Notes under the pieces: model-generated
Told to the model about the DNA's origin: nothing
Seen by the model: the letters and a program-made list of their open reading frames with translations, nothing else
Database searches by the model: none
Assembly: GCF_014192155.1 (NCBI RefSeq)
Contig: NZ_JACHXO010000001.1
Location: forward strand, 956,069 to 1,020,068
DNA length: 64,000 nucleotides
DNA from: Roseateles terrae
Lineage (GTDB): Bacteria > Pseudomonadota > Gammaproteobacteria > Burkholderiales > Burkholderiaceae_C
Direction of reading: 5' to 3'
In this document: one piece after another, positions 9,253 to 21,500 of the stretch
How positions within the stretch are numbered: the stretch's first letter is position 1
How the letters are laid out: every line of letters begins with the position of its first letter
Position numbers and translations under genes: made by a program

Positions 9253-9768
9253 ATGCGCTTTCATCCCATCAACTGGCAAGCCACCAACATTCCTATCAAC
9301 AAGACAGACTTGGCAGGCCTTCCCGCGCATGGCTACGACCACCCGGAGTTCGAACTCCACCAGTTCCAGGTCTCCAAGGGCAAAGGCCGAATCGTCGGCT
9401 TTTTCGATGAGAACTGGGTCTTCAACATCGTTCTGTTGGATTCATTGCACGACCTGCAACCCTCCAGGAGCTTCGATTACGCGGTGGACCCCAGTGGGCC
9501 GCTGAGCTGCGAACTGACGAGCCTTCGTGAAGCGTTGAAGCAGCGCATCAGACAATGCCAGACAGATAGCTGCCGTGCCGCGCAGCAGATCTCCGATCTG
9601 GCAGATGCCCATGATCGCGACGCTGAACGGTTTGAGATCCTGATGGTCAAGGTCAAGGACGCTACCCAACTCCAGTGGGCCAAAAGCCTGGTGGCGCAAG
9701 GAAAAGCCGCATCCCTGGCGGACATATTTGAAACGGGCCTGCTTGCCGTGGACGCGCAAACCGCCTGA
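9253..9768 (+). CDS. hypothetical protein
   Basis: Unrecognised protein of 171 aa from the ATG at 9253. The frame is open upstream to a TTG at 9151, which would add 34 plausible residues, so the start is uncertain. The first half has a compact pattern ([42 protein letters not shown]) resembling a small alpha/beta domain. The second half is helical ([11 protein letters not shown], then a charged stretch). There is no signal peptide or membrane segment. It is flanked by terminators on both sides, so it is a single-gene unit inserted between suhB and mutS. Codon use is less GC-rich than in its neighbours. Confidence 0.6.
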   Translation: MRFHPINWQATNIPINKTDLAGLPAHGYDHPEFELHQFQVSKGKGRIVGFFDENWVFNIVLLDSLHDLQPSRSFDYAVDPSGPLSCELTSLREALKQRIRQCQTDSCRAAQQISDLADAHDRDAERFEILMVKVKDATQLQWAKSLVAQGKAASLADIFETGLLAVDAQTA

Positions 9769-9898
9769 GCGCCCCACTTCGGGGGTGTATTCGTCGTTTT
9801 GATTCGGGGGGAACTCAGTTGCTGTCACCCTCTTTGGCGGGCCTATCGTCACCAGCAGTCCGACGCTGCCCTACACTCTCGCTCCGCAGACCCTTCAC

Positions 9899-9930
9899 AA
9901 GCCCTCGGTCCGAGGGCTTTGTTCATTTTT
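9899..9930 (+). terminator. terminator hairpin just before mutS
   Basis: Near-perfect hairpin with arms AGCCCTCGG and CCGAGGGCT around a one-base centre, followed by TTGTTCATTTTT. It ends about 9 nt before the mutS ATG. It may end the upstream gene (stop at 9768) or act as a leader terminator if the mutS promoter lies upstream; a -10-like TACACT sits at 9872-9877. Confidence 0.75.
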
Positions 9931-9938
9931 CGAGCCCG

Positions 9939-12539
9939 ATGAACAGCGCCGCCGCCCCCGACGATTTCTCCCAGCACACGCCGATGATGGCGCAATATCT
10001 ACGGATCAAAGCTGAGTATCCGGAGACGCTGGTGTTCTACCGCATGGGAGACTTCTATGAGGTCTTCTTCGATGACGCGCGCAAGGCCAATCAGCTCCTG
10101 GATGTCACGCTGACCACCCGCGGCCAGAGCGCGGGCGCTCCCGTGGTCATGGCGGGTGTCCCCGTCCACGCCCTCGAAGCCTATCTGGCCAAGCTGATCA
10201 AGCTTGGCGAAGCGGTGGCCATTGCGGAGCAGGTGGGTGAAGTCGGCGCCAGCAAGGGGCCCGTGGAACGCAAGGTCGTCCGCGTGGTCACCCCCGGCAC
10301 CGTCACCGACACCGAATTGCTGGCCGACAAGCAGGACTCCATCCTGCTGTCCGTCACCGCCCAGGGCAAGACCTTCGGACTGGCCTGGCTGTCGCTCACC
10401 CAAGGCCAGCTCGGCCTGGGTCAATGCGACGAACGAGAGCTCGGCTCCTGGCTGGCGCGCCTGTCGCCGGCTGAAGTGCTGGTGGACCGGGACAAGCACC
10501 CCGCCGCCGTCCTGGCTGCCCGTCTGCCCATCACCAATCGCCCCAGCTGGCAATTCGACGCGCAGCTCGGCCTGCGCAAGCTTTGCCAGCAGCTGTCCGT
10601 CGCCAGCCTGCAAGGCTTCAATGCGCAGGAATTGACCGCCGCCCATGCCGCCGCGGCCGCGCTGCTGTCCTACGCCGAGCACACCCAGGGTCGCGCGCTG
10701 TCGCATGTGAAGAGCCTGCAGGTGCAGCGCGCCACCGACCTGCTGGATCTGCCACCCGCGTCGCAGCGCAATCTGGAGCTGACCCAGACGCTGCGCGGCG
10801 AGACCTCCCCCACCCTGCTGTCGCTGCTGGACACCTGTCGCACCGGCATGGGCAGCCGTGCGCTGCGGCACTGGTTGCTGCATCCGCCCCGCGACCGAGC
10901 GCCGGCCAAGGCCCGTCAGGAAGCCATCGCCGAACTGCTGACCACCGGCTTCGAGCCGCTGCGCGAAGCCTTGCGTCAGGTGTCGGATGTGGAGCGCATT
11001 GCCGCTCGCATCGCCTTGCGGCAAGTGCGTCCGCGCGAGCTGGCAGGTCTGCGCGCCACACTGCAGATCCTGCCCGAGCTGGCGCAGACGGTGCCGACGG
11101 GCGCCCCGCTGCTGGACGAATTGGCTCAAGGCCTGGGTGCTTCGCCCCACCTGGCCGAGCTGCTCATCCGCGCCATTGCCGAAGAACCTGCGGTGCTGCT
11201 GCGGGACGGCGGCGTGATCGCCACCGGCTTCGATGAGCAGCTGGACGAGCTGCGCGCCATCCAGAACAACTGCGATGCCTTCCTGCTCGACCTGGAAACC
11301 CGCGAGCGCGCACGGACCGGCATCAGCAACCTGCGGGTGCAGTTCAACAAGGTGCATGGCTTCTACATCGAAGTCACCACCAGCGGTCTGGACAAGGTGC
11401 CGCTGGACTATCAGCGCCGCCAGACGCTGAAGAACGCCGAGCGCTTCATCACCCCCGAGCTCAAGACCTTCGAGGACAAGGCCCTGTCCGCGCAGGAGCG
11501 AGCCCTGGCCCGCGAAAAATTGCTGTTCGAAGCCGTCATCGACCAGTTGACCGAAGAACTGCCCACCCTTGCCCGGCTGGCCCGCTCCCTGGCCGCGCTG
11601 GACGTGCTGGCCGCGCTGGCGGAACGTGCTGCCACGCTCAACTGGTGCCGCCCGGACTTCGTCAGCCACCCCTGCATCGACATCCAGGGCGGCCGCCACC
11701 CGGTGGTGGAAGCCCGGCTGCGCGAGACCGGCGGCGGTGAGTTCATGGCCAATGACTGCCGCCTGGACGCCCGCACCAAGCTGATGGTGATCACCGGCCC
11801 CAACATGGGCGGTAAATCGACCTTCATGCGTCAGGTCGCCTTGATCGCCCTGCTGTCGGCCATCGGCTCCTATGTACCGGCCACCAGCTGCCGCCTCGGC
11901 CCGATCGACGCCATCCACACCCGCATTGGCGCGGCGGATGACCTGGCCAATGCCCAATCCACCTTCATGCTGGAGATGACCGAAGCGGCTGCCATCCTCC
12001 ACAGCGCTTCGGAGCAGTCCCTGGTGCTGATGGACGAGATCGGCCGCGGCACCTCCACCTTCGACGGTCTGGCACTGGCCGGGGCGATCGCCACCCATCT
12101 GCACGACAAGTGCCGGGCCTTCACCCTGTTCGCCACCCATTACTTCGAGCTGACCGAGTTCCCGGCCAAACATCCGCAGGCGGTCAACATGCATGTGTCG
12201 GCGGTGGAGAGCGGCGAGGACATCGTCTTCCTGCACGAGATCCAACCCGGTCCCGCCAGCCGCAGTTACGGTGTGCAGGTGGCACGGCTCGCCGGGATGC
12301 CGTCGCCGGTCGTGCGTCAGGCACGGGCGGCACTGGAAGCCCTGGAAGCACGCGCCAGCGAAGGCGAAATTCAGATCGACCTCTTCGCCCCCCCGCCCGA
12401 GCCTGCCCCATCCGCCAGCGCCGAGGTGGAATCCCCACTGCTCGACGCCCTGCGGGACGTCGACCCGGACGCACTGAGCCCCCGCGAGGCGCATGCGATG
12501 CTGTATCAACTCAAATCGATGGCCAGCCAGCGCCACTGA
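9939..12539 (+). CDS. mutS: DNA mismatch repair protein MutS
   Basis: Mismatch-recognition ATPase of methyl-independent or MutL-dependent repair. The 866 aa protein has the mismatch-reading Phe-X-Glu motif (F39-Y40-E41 in GDFYEVF), core and clamp domains, the Walker A motif GPNMGGKS at 620-627, a Walker B-like [13 protein letters not shown], and the ATH of the switch region (FATHYFEL). The ATG at 9939 is chosen because the upstream frame lies in the terminator region. It is the first gene of a possible unit with the hydrolase 37 bp downstream. Confidence 0.96.
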   Translation: MNSAAAPDDFSQHTPMMAQYLRIKAEYPETLVFYRMGDFYEVFFDDARKANQLLDVTLTTRGQSAGAPVVMAGVPVHALEAYLAKLIKLGEAVAIAEQVGEVGASKGPVERKVVRVVTPGTVTDTELLADKQDSILLSVTAQGKTFGLAWLSLTQGQLGLGQCDERELGSWLARLSPAEVLVDRDKHPAAVLAARLPITNRPSWQFDAQLGLRKLCQQLSVASLQGFNAQELTAAHAAAAALLSYAEHTQGRALSHVKSLQVQRATDLLDLPPASQRNLELTQTLRGETSPTLLSLLDTCRTGMGSRALRHWLLHPPRDRAPAKARQEAIAELLTTGFEPLREALRQVSDVERIAARIALRQVRPRELAGLRATLQILPELAQTVPTGAPLLDELAQGLGASPHLAELLIRAIAEEPAVLLRDGGVIATGFDEQLDELRAIQNNCDAFLLDLETRERARTGISNLRVQFNKVHGFYIEVTTSGLDKVPLDYQRRQTLKNAERFITPELKTFEDKALSAQERALAREKLLFEAVIDQLTEELPTLARLARSLAALDVLAALAERAATLNWCRPDFVSHPCIDIQGGRHPVVEARLRETGGGEFMANDCRLDARTKLMVITGPNMGGKSTFMRQVALIALLSAIGSYVPATSCRLGPIDAIHTRIGAADDLANAQSTFMLEMTEAAAILHSASEQSLVLMDEIGRGTSTFDGLALAGAIATHLHDKCRAFTLFATHYFELTEFPAKHPQAVNMHVSAVESGEDIVFLHEIQPGPASRSYGVQVARLAGMPSPVVRQARAALEALEARASEGEIQIDLFAPPPEPAPSASAEVESPLLDALRDVDPDALSPREAHAMLYQLKSMASQRH

Positions 12540-12576
12540 GGGCAGGGCTTTGCTGAAGGACTGACTGACCACTTCC

Positions 12577-13542
12577 ATGAGCACCGCCCCGTCCCACCCC
12601 CACCCCCCTGCGCATGCGCAGCCGCAGACCCATCCGCATCCGCACGCGCCTGTGCACGGCCAGGCGCCGGCGTTGAAGTCGCGCACCCTGGTCTTCTCCC
12701 ACGCCAACGGCTTTCCCGCCGGCTGTTACCGGGTGCTGTTCGAGCACTGGGAAGCGGCGGGGTGGACGGTGCATGCGCTGCCACGCCTGGGCCACGACCC
12801 CCGCTTCCCCGTCACCAGCAACTGGCCGCATCTGCGCGACGAGCTGCTGCATTTCATCGACGACCAAGTGAAGCCGGACGACCCCGTGGTGCTGGCCGGT
12901 CATTCGCTCGGTGGCATGGTGTCGCTGCTGGCAGCCTGCAAGCGCCCCTCCCTGACCGCCGGCGTGGTGCTGCTGGACTCACCGGTGGTGGATGGCTGGC
13001 GGGCACATAGCGTGCGGATGGCCAAGGCGGCCAAGTTCATTCACCGCGTCTCGCCCGGCAAGGTGTCCCGCACGCGGCGCCATGAATGGCCCAGTCTGGA
13101 CGACGTGCACCAGCATTTCGCCGCCAAGAGCAAGTTCGCGCGCTGGGATCCCCGGGTGCTGAAGGACTACATCGACAGCGGCTTCGACCGCCTGGAGGAC
13201 GGCCGCATCAAGCTCGGCTTCAGCCGCGACATCGAAACCCGCATCTACAACACCCTGCCGCACAACCTGCCCCGCATCCTGCGCAACCATCCGCCGCGCT
13301 GCCCGGTGGCATTCATCGCCGGCACGCAATCAGAGGAACTGCGCCAGGCCGGTGCCGCGGGATCCAAAGCCCTGGCCCGCGACCTCTTCCGATGGTTTGA
13401 GGGCACCCACCTCTATCCCTTCGAACGGCCCAATGACACGGCGGCGCTGGTGCTGTCGCTGATCGACGAAATGCGGCTGACGGGCGGCGCTTCCGGCTCG
13501 CCACCGGCCGCCTCCACGGCCTCGCCAGGCGCTGTCGGCTAA
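12577..13542 (+). CDS. alpha/beta hydrolase
   Basis: Serine-hydrolase-fold protein of 321 aa. The nucleophile elbow is GHSLGG in VVLAGHSLGGMVSL; an early HANGFP is the oxyanion-hole stretch, and the catalytic His is probably in the C-terminal EGTHLYPFERP. The first 30 residues are a Pro/His-rich low-complexity tract (HPHPPAHAQPQTHPHPHAP) with no signal-peptide character. The substrate is unknown. It follows mutS by 37 bp. Confidence 0.85.
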   Translation: MSTAPSHPHPPAHAQPQTHPHPHAPVHGQAPALKSRTLVFSHANGFPAGCYRVLFEHWEAAGWTVHALPRLGHDPRFPVTSNWPHLRDELLHFIDDQVKPDDPVVLAGHSLGGMVSLLAACKRPSLTAGVVLLDSPVVDGWRAHSVRMAKAAKFIHRVSPGKVSRTRRHEWPSLDDVHQHFAAKSKFARWDPRVLKDYIDSGFDRLEDGRIKLGFSRDIETRIYNTLPHNLPRILRNHPPRCPVAFIAGTQSEELRQAGAAGSKALARDLFRWFEGTHLYPFERPNDTAALVLSLIDEMRLTGGASGSPPAASTASPGAVG

Positions 13543-15366
<1,824 letters not shown>

Positions 15367-15405
15367 TCGCCCTGCCCTGACCGCCGTCCCACCCGAAAGC
15401 GCCCC

Positions 15406-15693
15406 ATGCCCGCCTTCATCATTGCCGACGTGACCGTGACCGATGCCGACCAGATGGCGGCCTACCGTGAATGGAGCACCAAGGCGATGAAGGAACATGG
15501 GGCGGAAGTGCTGGTGCGCGGCGGCGAGTTTGAAGTGCTCGAAGGCCCCTGGACGCCAAGCCGACTCGTGGTGCTGAAGTTCAGCGACCGCGAGGCCGCC
15601 AAGCGCTTCTATCACTCAGACACCTACCAGCACGCCAAGACCCTGCGTGAGAACGCCGGGGTCATGCGCATGATCGTCGTCGACGGCGTCTGA
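15406..15693 (+). CDS. DUF1330 domain protein
   Basis: Small 95 aa dimeric alpha-beta barrel-like protein of the DUF1330 family (AFIIADVTVTDADQMAAYR; EVLEGPWTPSRLVVLKF). The function of the family is not established. It lies 39 bp after pyrG and before eno, a placement often seen in Burkholderiales, and is probably co-transcribed with pyrG. Confidence 0.88.
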   Translation: MPAFIIADVTVTDADQMAAYREWSTKAMKEHGAEVLVRGGEFEVLEGPWTPSRLVVLKFSDREAAKRFYHSDTYQHAKTLRENAGVMRMIVVDGV

Positions 15694-15732
15694 CGCCCTC
15701 ACCGGCCGTCCCTTCCCAGGGCTGTCGGGTGA

Positions 15733-17094
<1,362 letters not shown>

Positions 17095-17170
17095 TCGCCC
17101 GCCCGCTCGCGAGCCCGAAGCGATGCCTGAAAGGGCATCCCAAAGGGCTTGTTGACTTGGGTTCGAAACA

Positions 17171-17198
17171 ACGCCTCCCTCGTGGGGGCGTTTTTTTT
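17171..17198 (+). terminator. rho-independent terminator after eno
   Basis: Hairpin ACGCCTCC / GGGGGCGT (one G-U pair), followed by eight T residues. It lies 76 bp after the eno stop. Confidence 0.9.
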
Positions 17199-17267
17199 GC
17201 ATGGCCCACCCATATGCGGTAGGCCAGCCATCAAGGCTTGCGATGCACTCCGGCTAAACTTCGGCCC

Positions 17268-17537
17268 GTGAAAGTCCTGGCCATCGTCCTGACCGCCTTC
17301 CTGGTCGCTATCCAGGCCCAGCTCTGGCTGGGCAAGGGCGGCCTTGCCCGCGGCGTTCAGTTGCGCGCCGAACTGCAGCAGCAGCAGGAAGCCAACGAAA
17401 AAGCCCGTGCCCGCAATGCGCAGCTGCAGGCGGAACTGCTGGATCTGCGCGAAGGCCTGGAGATGGTCGAAGAAAAGGCCCGGATGGAACTGGGCATGGT
17501 CAAGCCGGACGAAGTGTTTGTCCCGCTGCGACGCTGA
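17268..17537 (+). CDS. ftsB: cell division protein FtsB
   Basis: Bitopic divisome protein that pairs with FtsL and FtsQ at the septum. The 89 aa protein has one N-terminal membrane helix (VLAIVLTAFLVAIQAQLWL), the conserved WLGKGGLARG at its end, then a heptad coiled coil (LRAELQQQQEANEKARARNA). It ends in the conserved RMELGMVKPDEVFV. The GTG at 17268 fits the family start; an upstream TTG at 17238 would add ten residues of no similarity. The position after eno is the conserved one. Confidence 0.93.
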   Translation: MKVLAIVLTAFLVAIQAQLWLGKGGLARGVQLRAELQQQQEANEKARARNAQLQAELLDLREGLEMVEEKARMELGMVKPDEVFVPLRR

Positions 17538-17543
17538 ACGCCG

Positions 17544-18188
17544 ATGCTGCCTGACGTGCTGAAAGCGCTGCTCGACCTGGCGCTCACCCCTGCCTTTACC
17601 GCCCTCGGCAGCCCGATCTCCTGGCTGGAGCTGGTGGCCTTTGTGCTCGCCCTGTGGATGGTGGTGTGCAACATGCGGGTGCAGGTGCTGGCCTGGCCGC
17701 TGGCACTGACCAGCTCCCTCCTCTACTTCGTGCTGTTCTGGAGCGGCAAGCTCTATGGCGAGGCCAGTCTGCAGCTGCTGTTTGCAGGACTCGCCCTGTG
17801 GGGCTGGTGGCAATGGCTGCGTGGCCGCACGGCCGACGGCCACACGCTGCATGTACGCACCCTGAGCTGGCGCGGACGATGGCTGGCGCTGGGCCTGACC
17901 CTGGCCGCCTGGCCGCTGCTGGGTCTGTTCCTGCAACACCGCACCGATTCCCCGCTGCCTTACTGGGACGCGCTGCCGACGGTGGCCAGCATGACCGGCC
18001 AATGGTTGCTGGGCCGCAAATACCAGGAGAACTGGCCGGTGTGGGTGCTGGTCAATCTGGTGAGCGTGGCGCTGTTTGCCTTCAAGGGCTACTGGCTGAC
18101 GGTGGTGTTGTATGCCGTTTTCGTGCCGATGTCGGTCGCGGGCTGGCGCGCCTGGCAGCGCCAGCGGGGCACGGCCGTTCCGGCCTGA
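17544..18188 (+). CDS. pnuC: nicotinamide riboside transporter PnuC
   Basis: Inner-membrane facilitator for nicotinamide riboside uptake. The 214 aa protein is strongly hydrophobic with about seven predicted membrane segments. It shows PnuC features such as SWLELVAFVLALWMVV, LYGEASLQLLFAGLALWGW and the WPVWVLVNLVSVALF segment. It lies 6 bp after ftsB and 6 bp before the NadR-like kinase, so uptake and phosphorylation of the vitamin are probably coupled in one operon. Confidence 0.92.
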   Translation: MLPDVLKALLDLALTPAFTALGSPISWLELVAFVLALWMVVCNMRVQVLAWPLALTSSLLYFVLFWSGKLYGEASLQLLFAGLALWGWWQWLRGRTADGHTLHVRTLSWRGRWLALGLTLAAWPLLGLFLQHRTDSPLPYWDALPTVASMTGQWLLGRKYQENWPVWVLVNLVSVALFAFKGYWLTVVLYAVFVPMSVAGWRAWQRQRGTAVPA

Positions 18189-18194
18189 GGCCCG

Positions 18195-18866
18195 ATGACT
18201 GCGTCGCCGCCACTGCACATCGCCCTGCTGGGTGCGGAGAGCACCGGCAAAAGCCAGCTGGGGCTGGCTTTGCAGGAGCATCTGCGCCTGAACACCCGGC
18301 TGCGTCCCGCCCTGGTGACCGAATATCTACGCGAGTGGTGCGACCGGGAAGGCCGCACGCCGCGCCCGGAGGAGCAGGCCGCGATTGCGCAGGAGCAGCA
18401 GGTACGGGCGGAGCGCGCAGCGCGGGACCATGACATCGTCCTGCACGACACCACCCCGCTGATGACCGCCGTCTACAGCGATCTGCTGTTCCAGGACGCC
18501 AGCCTTTATCCGTCCGCGCTGGACTTCCAGCGCCGCATGGATGCCAACCTCGTCATGGCCCTGGACCTGCCCTGGGCCGCCGATCCGCAGCGCGACGGGC
18601 CGCATGCCCAGGCGCCCACCGATCGACTCATCCGCCGAGCCTTGCTGCATGCACGGCTGGATTACAGCGTCGTTGGCGGACACGGGCCGGATCGCCTGAT
18701 GCAGGCGCTCAATGCCCTGGGGCCGTTGCTGCGCCCGCACGTGTCCACCGGCGACGGCATGTTCAGCCGCCTGATGCATCGCGCCGACAGCCTCGGCGGC
18801 GAATGGCGCTGTGAGCATTGCGACGACCCGGCCTGCGAACACGCGACCCGTCTGCAACGCCGCTGA
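18195..18866 (+). CDS. NadR-like ribosylnicotinamide kinase (AAA ATPase)
   Basis: P-loop protein of 223 aa with Walker A GAESTGKS at 13-20, matching the kinase domain of NadR. There is no nicotinamide mononucleotide adenylyltransferase domain and no DNA-binding domain, so it would only phosphorylate nicotinamide riboside trapped after PnuC import. The middle contains TEYLREWCDREGR and VLHDTTPLMTAVYSD, typical of the family. The extreme C-terminus carries an unusual Cys/His cluster, CEHCDDPACEH, a possible Zn site. Assignment rests on the P-loop and the pnuC neighbour. Confidence 0.85.
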   Translation: MTASPPLHIALLGAESTGKSQLGLALQEHLRLNTRLRPALVTEYLREWCDREGRTPRPEEQAAIAQEQQVRAERAARDHDIVLHDTTPLMTAVYSDLLFQDASLYPSALDFQRRMDANLVMALDLPWAADPQRDGPHAQAPTDRLIRRALLHARLDYSVVGGHGPDRLMQALNALGPLLRPHVSTGDGMFSRLMHRADSLGGEWRCEHCDDPACEHATRLQRR

Positions 18867-18903
18867 CATCAAACCTTAGGCACAATCGCCGCCGAACCGG
18901 CCT

Positions 18904-18917
18904 CGCAAATGTTTGCG
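18904..18917. promoter_or_regulatory. 14-bp palindrome, candidate LacI/PurR-type operator
   Basis: CGCAAATGTTTGCG, six-base arms around a TG centre, 29 bp before the 5'-nucleotidase ATG. It differs at one base from the core of the E. coli PurR operator (CGCAAACGTTTGCG). Which protein binds it, if any, is not known. Confidence 0.5.
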
Positions 18918-18946
18918 GAGCCCCGCGTGACCGCCTGGAGCCTTTG

Positions 18947-20701
18947 ATGATCGCTCGACTCTCCCGCCTGCTGCCGGTGTTGCCGGCCACCCTTGGTGCC
19001 GTTCTGCTGGCCGCGTGCGGCTCGATGTCCTCCGTGCCGTCGGCGCAGGGACCTGCGACGGATGCATCGTCGGCGTCCCGTTCCAGCGTGTCGGTGAAGG
19101 TGCTGGCCATCAATGACTTCCATGGCAACTTGCTGCCGTCTCCCGGCGGCATCCGCATCAAGGATCCGTCCCAGTCGGACAAGCTGATCACCATTCAGGC
19201 CGGCGGCGCGGAACGACTGGCCACGATGGTGGAACAGCTCAAGGCCAAGAATCCCAACCATGTGTTTGTCGCCGCTGGTGATCTGGTGGGGGCCAGCCCG
19301 TTGTTGTCCGCCTTGTTCCATGACGAGCCGACGATCGAGTCGCTGGGCCTGATGGGGCTGGACCTGTCCGCCGTCGGCAACCATGAATTCGACCAGGGCC
19401 TGCCGGAGCTGCTGCGCAAGCAGCAGGGCGGCTGCCATCCCAAGGACGGCTGCAAGGGCCCGACACCCTTCACCGGCGCCAAGTACCAATACCTGGCGGC
19501 CAGCACCGTTGACACCGCCACCGGCAAGACCGTGCTGCCGGCCTACAGCATCAAGCGCTTTGACGGCGTGCCGGTTGGGTTCATCGGCCTGACCCTCAAG
19601 GGCACCCCGGAGCTGGTCAGCCCCAGCGGCGTGCGGGGCCTGTCCTTCCAGGATGAGGCCGAGACGGTGAACCGCCTGGTGCCGGAACTGGTTCGCCAGG
19701 GTGTGCAGACGGTGGTTGTGCTGATCCACGAAGGCGGCGTGCCGGTGGGCGGCTACAACGAATGCCCGGGGATCTCGGGGCCGATCGTGGACATCGTGAA
19801 GAAGCTGGATCCGCATGTGGGTCTGGTGGTGTCCGGCCACACCCATCGGGCGTACAACTGCCGCATTGACGGCCGCCTGGTCACCAGCGGGGACAAGTAC
19901 GGCACCTTGATCAGCGAGATTGACCTGACCCTGGACCGCGCGACCGGCCGCCTGACCGAAGCCCGCGCCGACAACCTGATCGTTCGTCCGGAGACGGCCA
20001 AGGATCCGCGCCAGACGGCGCTGATTGCGTCCTACCAGACGCTGGCCGGCCCGCTGATCGACCGTCCGGTGGGCTTCCTCGCCCGCACACTCAGCAAGGA
20101 AGGCGACGACCGGAACGCCGGTGGCGGCAGCACCGTCGGCCAGGCGGTGGCGGATTCGATGCTGGCGGCGATGCGTGCGCCGCAAGCCGGTGGCGCGCAG
20201 CTCGCCGTGACCAACATTGGCGGCGTGCGCACCAGCATCGTCCGTCGGCCAGATGGTGTGGTGACGTTTGGCGACCTGTTCGCCGCCCTGCCCTTCAGCA
20301 ACACGCTGGTGCTGATGGAGTACACCGGCGCCCAGTTGCAGCAGGCGCTGGAGGAGCAGTGGCAGGACAAGGACGACCGCTTCATGCCGCTGCAGGTGTC
20401 GCAAGGCCTGCGATATGAGTGGGACAAGCGCCGCCCGCAGGGCCAACGCATCGTTCCCGGCAGCCTGACCTTGAATGGCCAGCCGATCCTGCCGCAGCAG
20501 CGCCTGCGGGTGGTGGTGAACAGCTTCCTGCAGTCGGGCGGCGACGGCTTCCCGACGCTGTCCAAGGGTCAGCAGGTGCTGGTGGGGCCGGATGACGTGC
20601 AGGCGCTGGAAGCCTACTTCAAGAGTCATGGCAGCACGCCAGTCGCTCCCACCGCGCTCGACCGGGTGGTACGCGTGGATCGGGGCGGGCGAGAGGACTG
20701 A
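18947..20701 (+). CDS. 5'-nucleotidase/metallophosphatase lipoprotein (UshA family)
   Basis: Periplasmic or outer-membrane-anchored two-domain nucleotidase, hydrolysing nucleotides or UDP-sugars. The 584 aa precursor has a lipoprotein signal with lipobox LLAAC (Cys24). The metallophosphatase domain has NDFHGNL, GDLVGASPLLS, GNHEFDQG and GHTHRAYNC. The C-terminal substrate-binding domain has TNIGGVR and FGDLFAALPFSNTL. The ATG at 18947 gives the signal peptide; the longer frame does not. It lies 80 bp after the NadR-like gene, so it could supply nucleosides to the same salvage route. Confidence 0.92.
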   Translation: MIARLSRLLPVLPATLGAVLLAACGSMSSVPSAQGPATDASSASRSSVSVKVLAINDFHGNLLPSPGGIRIKDPSQSDKLITIQAGGAERLATMVEQLKAKNPNHVFVAAGDLVGASPLLSALFHDEPTIESLGLMGLDLSAVGNHEFDQGLPELLRKQQGGCHPKDGCKGPTPFTGAKYQYLAASTVDTATGKTVLPAYSIKRFDGVPVGFIGLTLKGTPELVSPSGVRGLSFQDEAETVNRLVPELVRQGVQTVVVLIHEGGVPVGGYNECPGISGPIVDIVKKLDPHVGLVVSGHTHRAYNCRIDGRLVTSGDKYGTLISEIDLTLDRATGRLTEARADNLIVRPETAKDPRQTALIASYQTLAGPLIDRPVGFLARTLSKEGDDRNAGGGSTVGQAVADSMLAAMRAPQAGGAQLAVTNIGGVRTSIVRRPDGVVTFGDLFAALPFSNTLVLMEYTGAQLQQALEEQWQDKDDRFMPLQVSQGLRYEWDKRRPQGQRIVPGSLTLNGQPILPQQRLRVVVNSFLQSGGDGFPTLSKGQQVLVGPDDVQALEAYFKSHGSTPVAPTALDRVVRVDRGGRED

Positions 20702-20719
20702 GTTTTTGTCAAAACTCAG
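20698..20719 (+). terminator. hairpin at the end of the 5'-nucleotidase gene
   Basis: Perfect nine-base arms CTGAGTTTT / AAAACTCAG around TGTC, beginning inside the stop codon. There is no T-run after it, so it may stabilise the mRNA 3' end rather than terminate. Confidence 0.55.
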
Positions 20720-20778
20720 AGCGGGGTCCGTTTGACGCTGGAGGTTTCAAGGCGCACCGTCCACGCTCTCTAAACTGC

Positions 20779-20804
20779 TCCGGACCTAGATCATGCCGTC
20801 CGGA
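20779..20804 (+). promoter_or_regulatory. inverted repeat covering the ribosome binding site of the 20807 gene
   Basis: Arms TCCGGAC (20779-20785) and GTCCGGA (20798-20804) separated by 12 bp. The right arm contains the GGA of the ribosome binding site GGAAG, two bases before the ATG at 20807. As RNA it would hide the site; as DNA it could be an operator. Confidence 0.6.
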
Positions 20805-20806
20805 AG

Positions 20807-21460
20807 ATGAGCCTCATCACCAAGGTCAGAGTTGCCAACACGTCGCGGACGGTGGAGGCAGAGGTCGTCCCATGCAGCTTTGCGGATGTGGTCGCTTGGC
20901 ACCGCCACATCCACATTCCGTTCGTGGCGCAGACGCGCGTCATTGGAAGCCAGTGGGATTGGCCAGCGCTCTACCTCGGGTGCCATGTGTCCGAGCAGAC
21001 CCTGGGGCGACAGGCGCTCGCGTTCCAGGTCCGAGTGTCTGACGCTACCGGAAACGCAGTGCCCATTGCGCAGGCATTGGTCAGCCTCCCCTATCCATGG
21101 CCCGCGGCGCATCACCAGCGTTGTGTGTTCCTGTGGTTTCTAGCCGCCACTCCCGCAACCGCCCTCAACCATTTCGGCATTCGAGATCGGTTCTCCACCT
21201 TGCCGCCCTTGCTCGATGTGGCCGTGCAGGTGTCGCTGTCACACGGCCTGGAGGGACGGATCGGCCTGCACGCGGCCCTGGGTCACACCACTAAGGAGAG
21301 CGACGCACTGGCGGCCCGCTACGAGCGGGAGGGGCTCAAACGGCGCTCCCGGCTTTCGCGCTTTTTCCGATTTCCGCATCGCAAAGACGACGGCCGGCTT
21401 TTCTACTTCGGGCCGGAGGACGCCAAAGCCTTTGCAGCCCGCCAGGATGACCTTCGCTAA
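20807..21460 (+). CDS. hypothetical protein, possibly GNAT-like
   Basis: Unrecognised soluble protein of 217 aa. The central SLSHGLEGRIGLHAALG followed by ARYEREGLKRRSRLS recalls the acetyl-CoA loop and late strands of GNAT acetyltransferases, but the resemblance is weak and I do not assign a function. The C-terminus is basic then aromatic (RFFRFPHRKDDGRLFYFG). It is followed after 40 bp by a small gene, and both lie between ordinary housekeeping genes, as an accessory insertion would. The start ATG has GGAAG upstream, inside an inverted repeat. Confidence 0.65.
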   Translation: MSLITKVRVANTSRTVEAEVVPCSFADVVAWHRHIHIPFVAQTRVIGSQWDWPALYLGCHVSEQTLGRQALAFQVRVSDATGNAVPIAQALVSLPYPWPAAHHQRCVFLWFLAATPATALNHFGIRDRFSTLPPLLDVAVQVSLSHGLEGRIGLHAALGHTTKESDALAARYEREGLKRRSRLSRFFRFPHRKDDGRLFYFGPEDAKAFAARQDDLR

Positions 21461-21500
21461 GGTTGTCGTGTATCCTCAAAACATTCAAGGTCTTATCAAC

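Noticed and set aside
9999-12707. 902-codon open frame on the minus strand opposite mutS
   Set aside because: Shadow of mutS; high GC keeps the antisense frame open. No domain is recognisable, and the plus strand has full MutS motifs.
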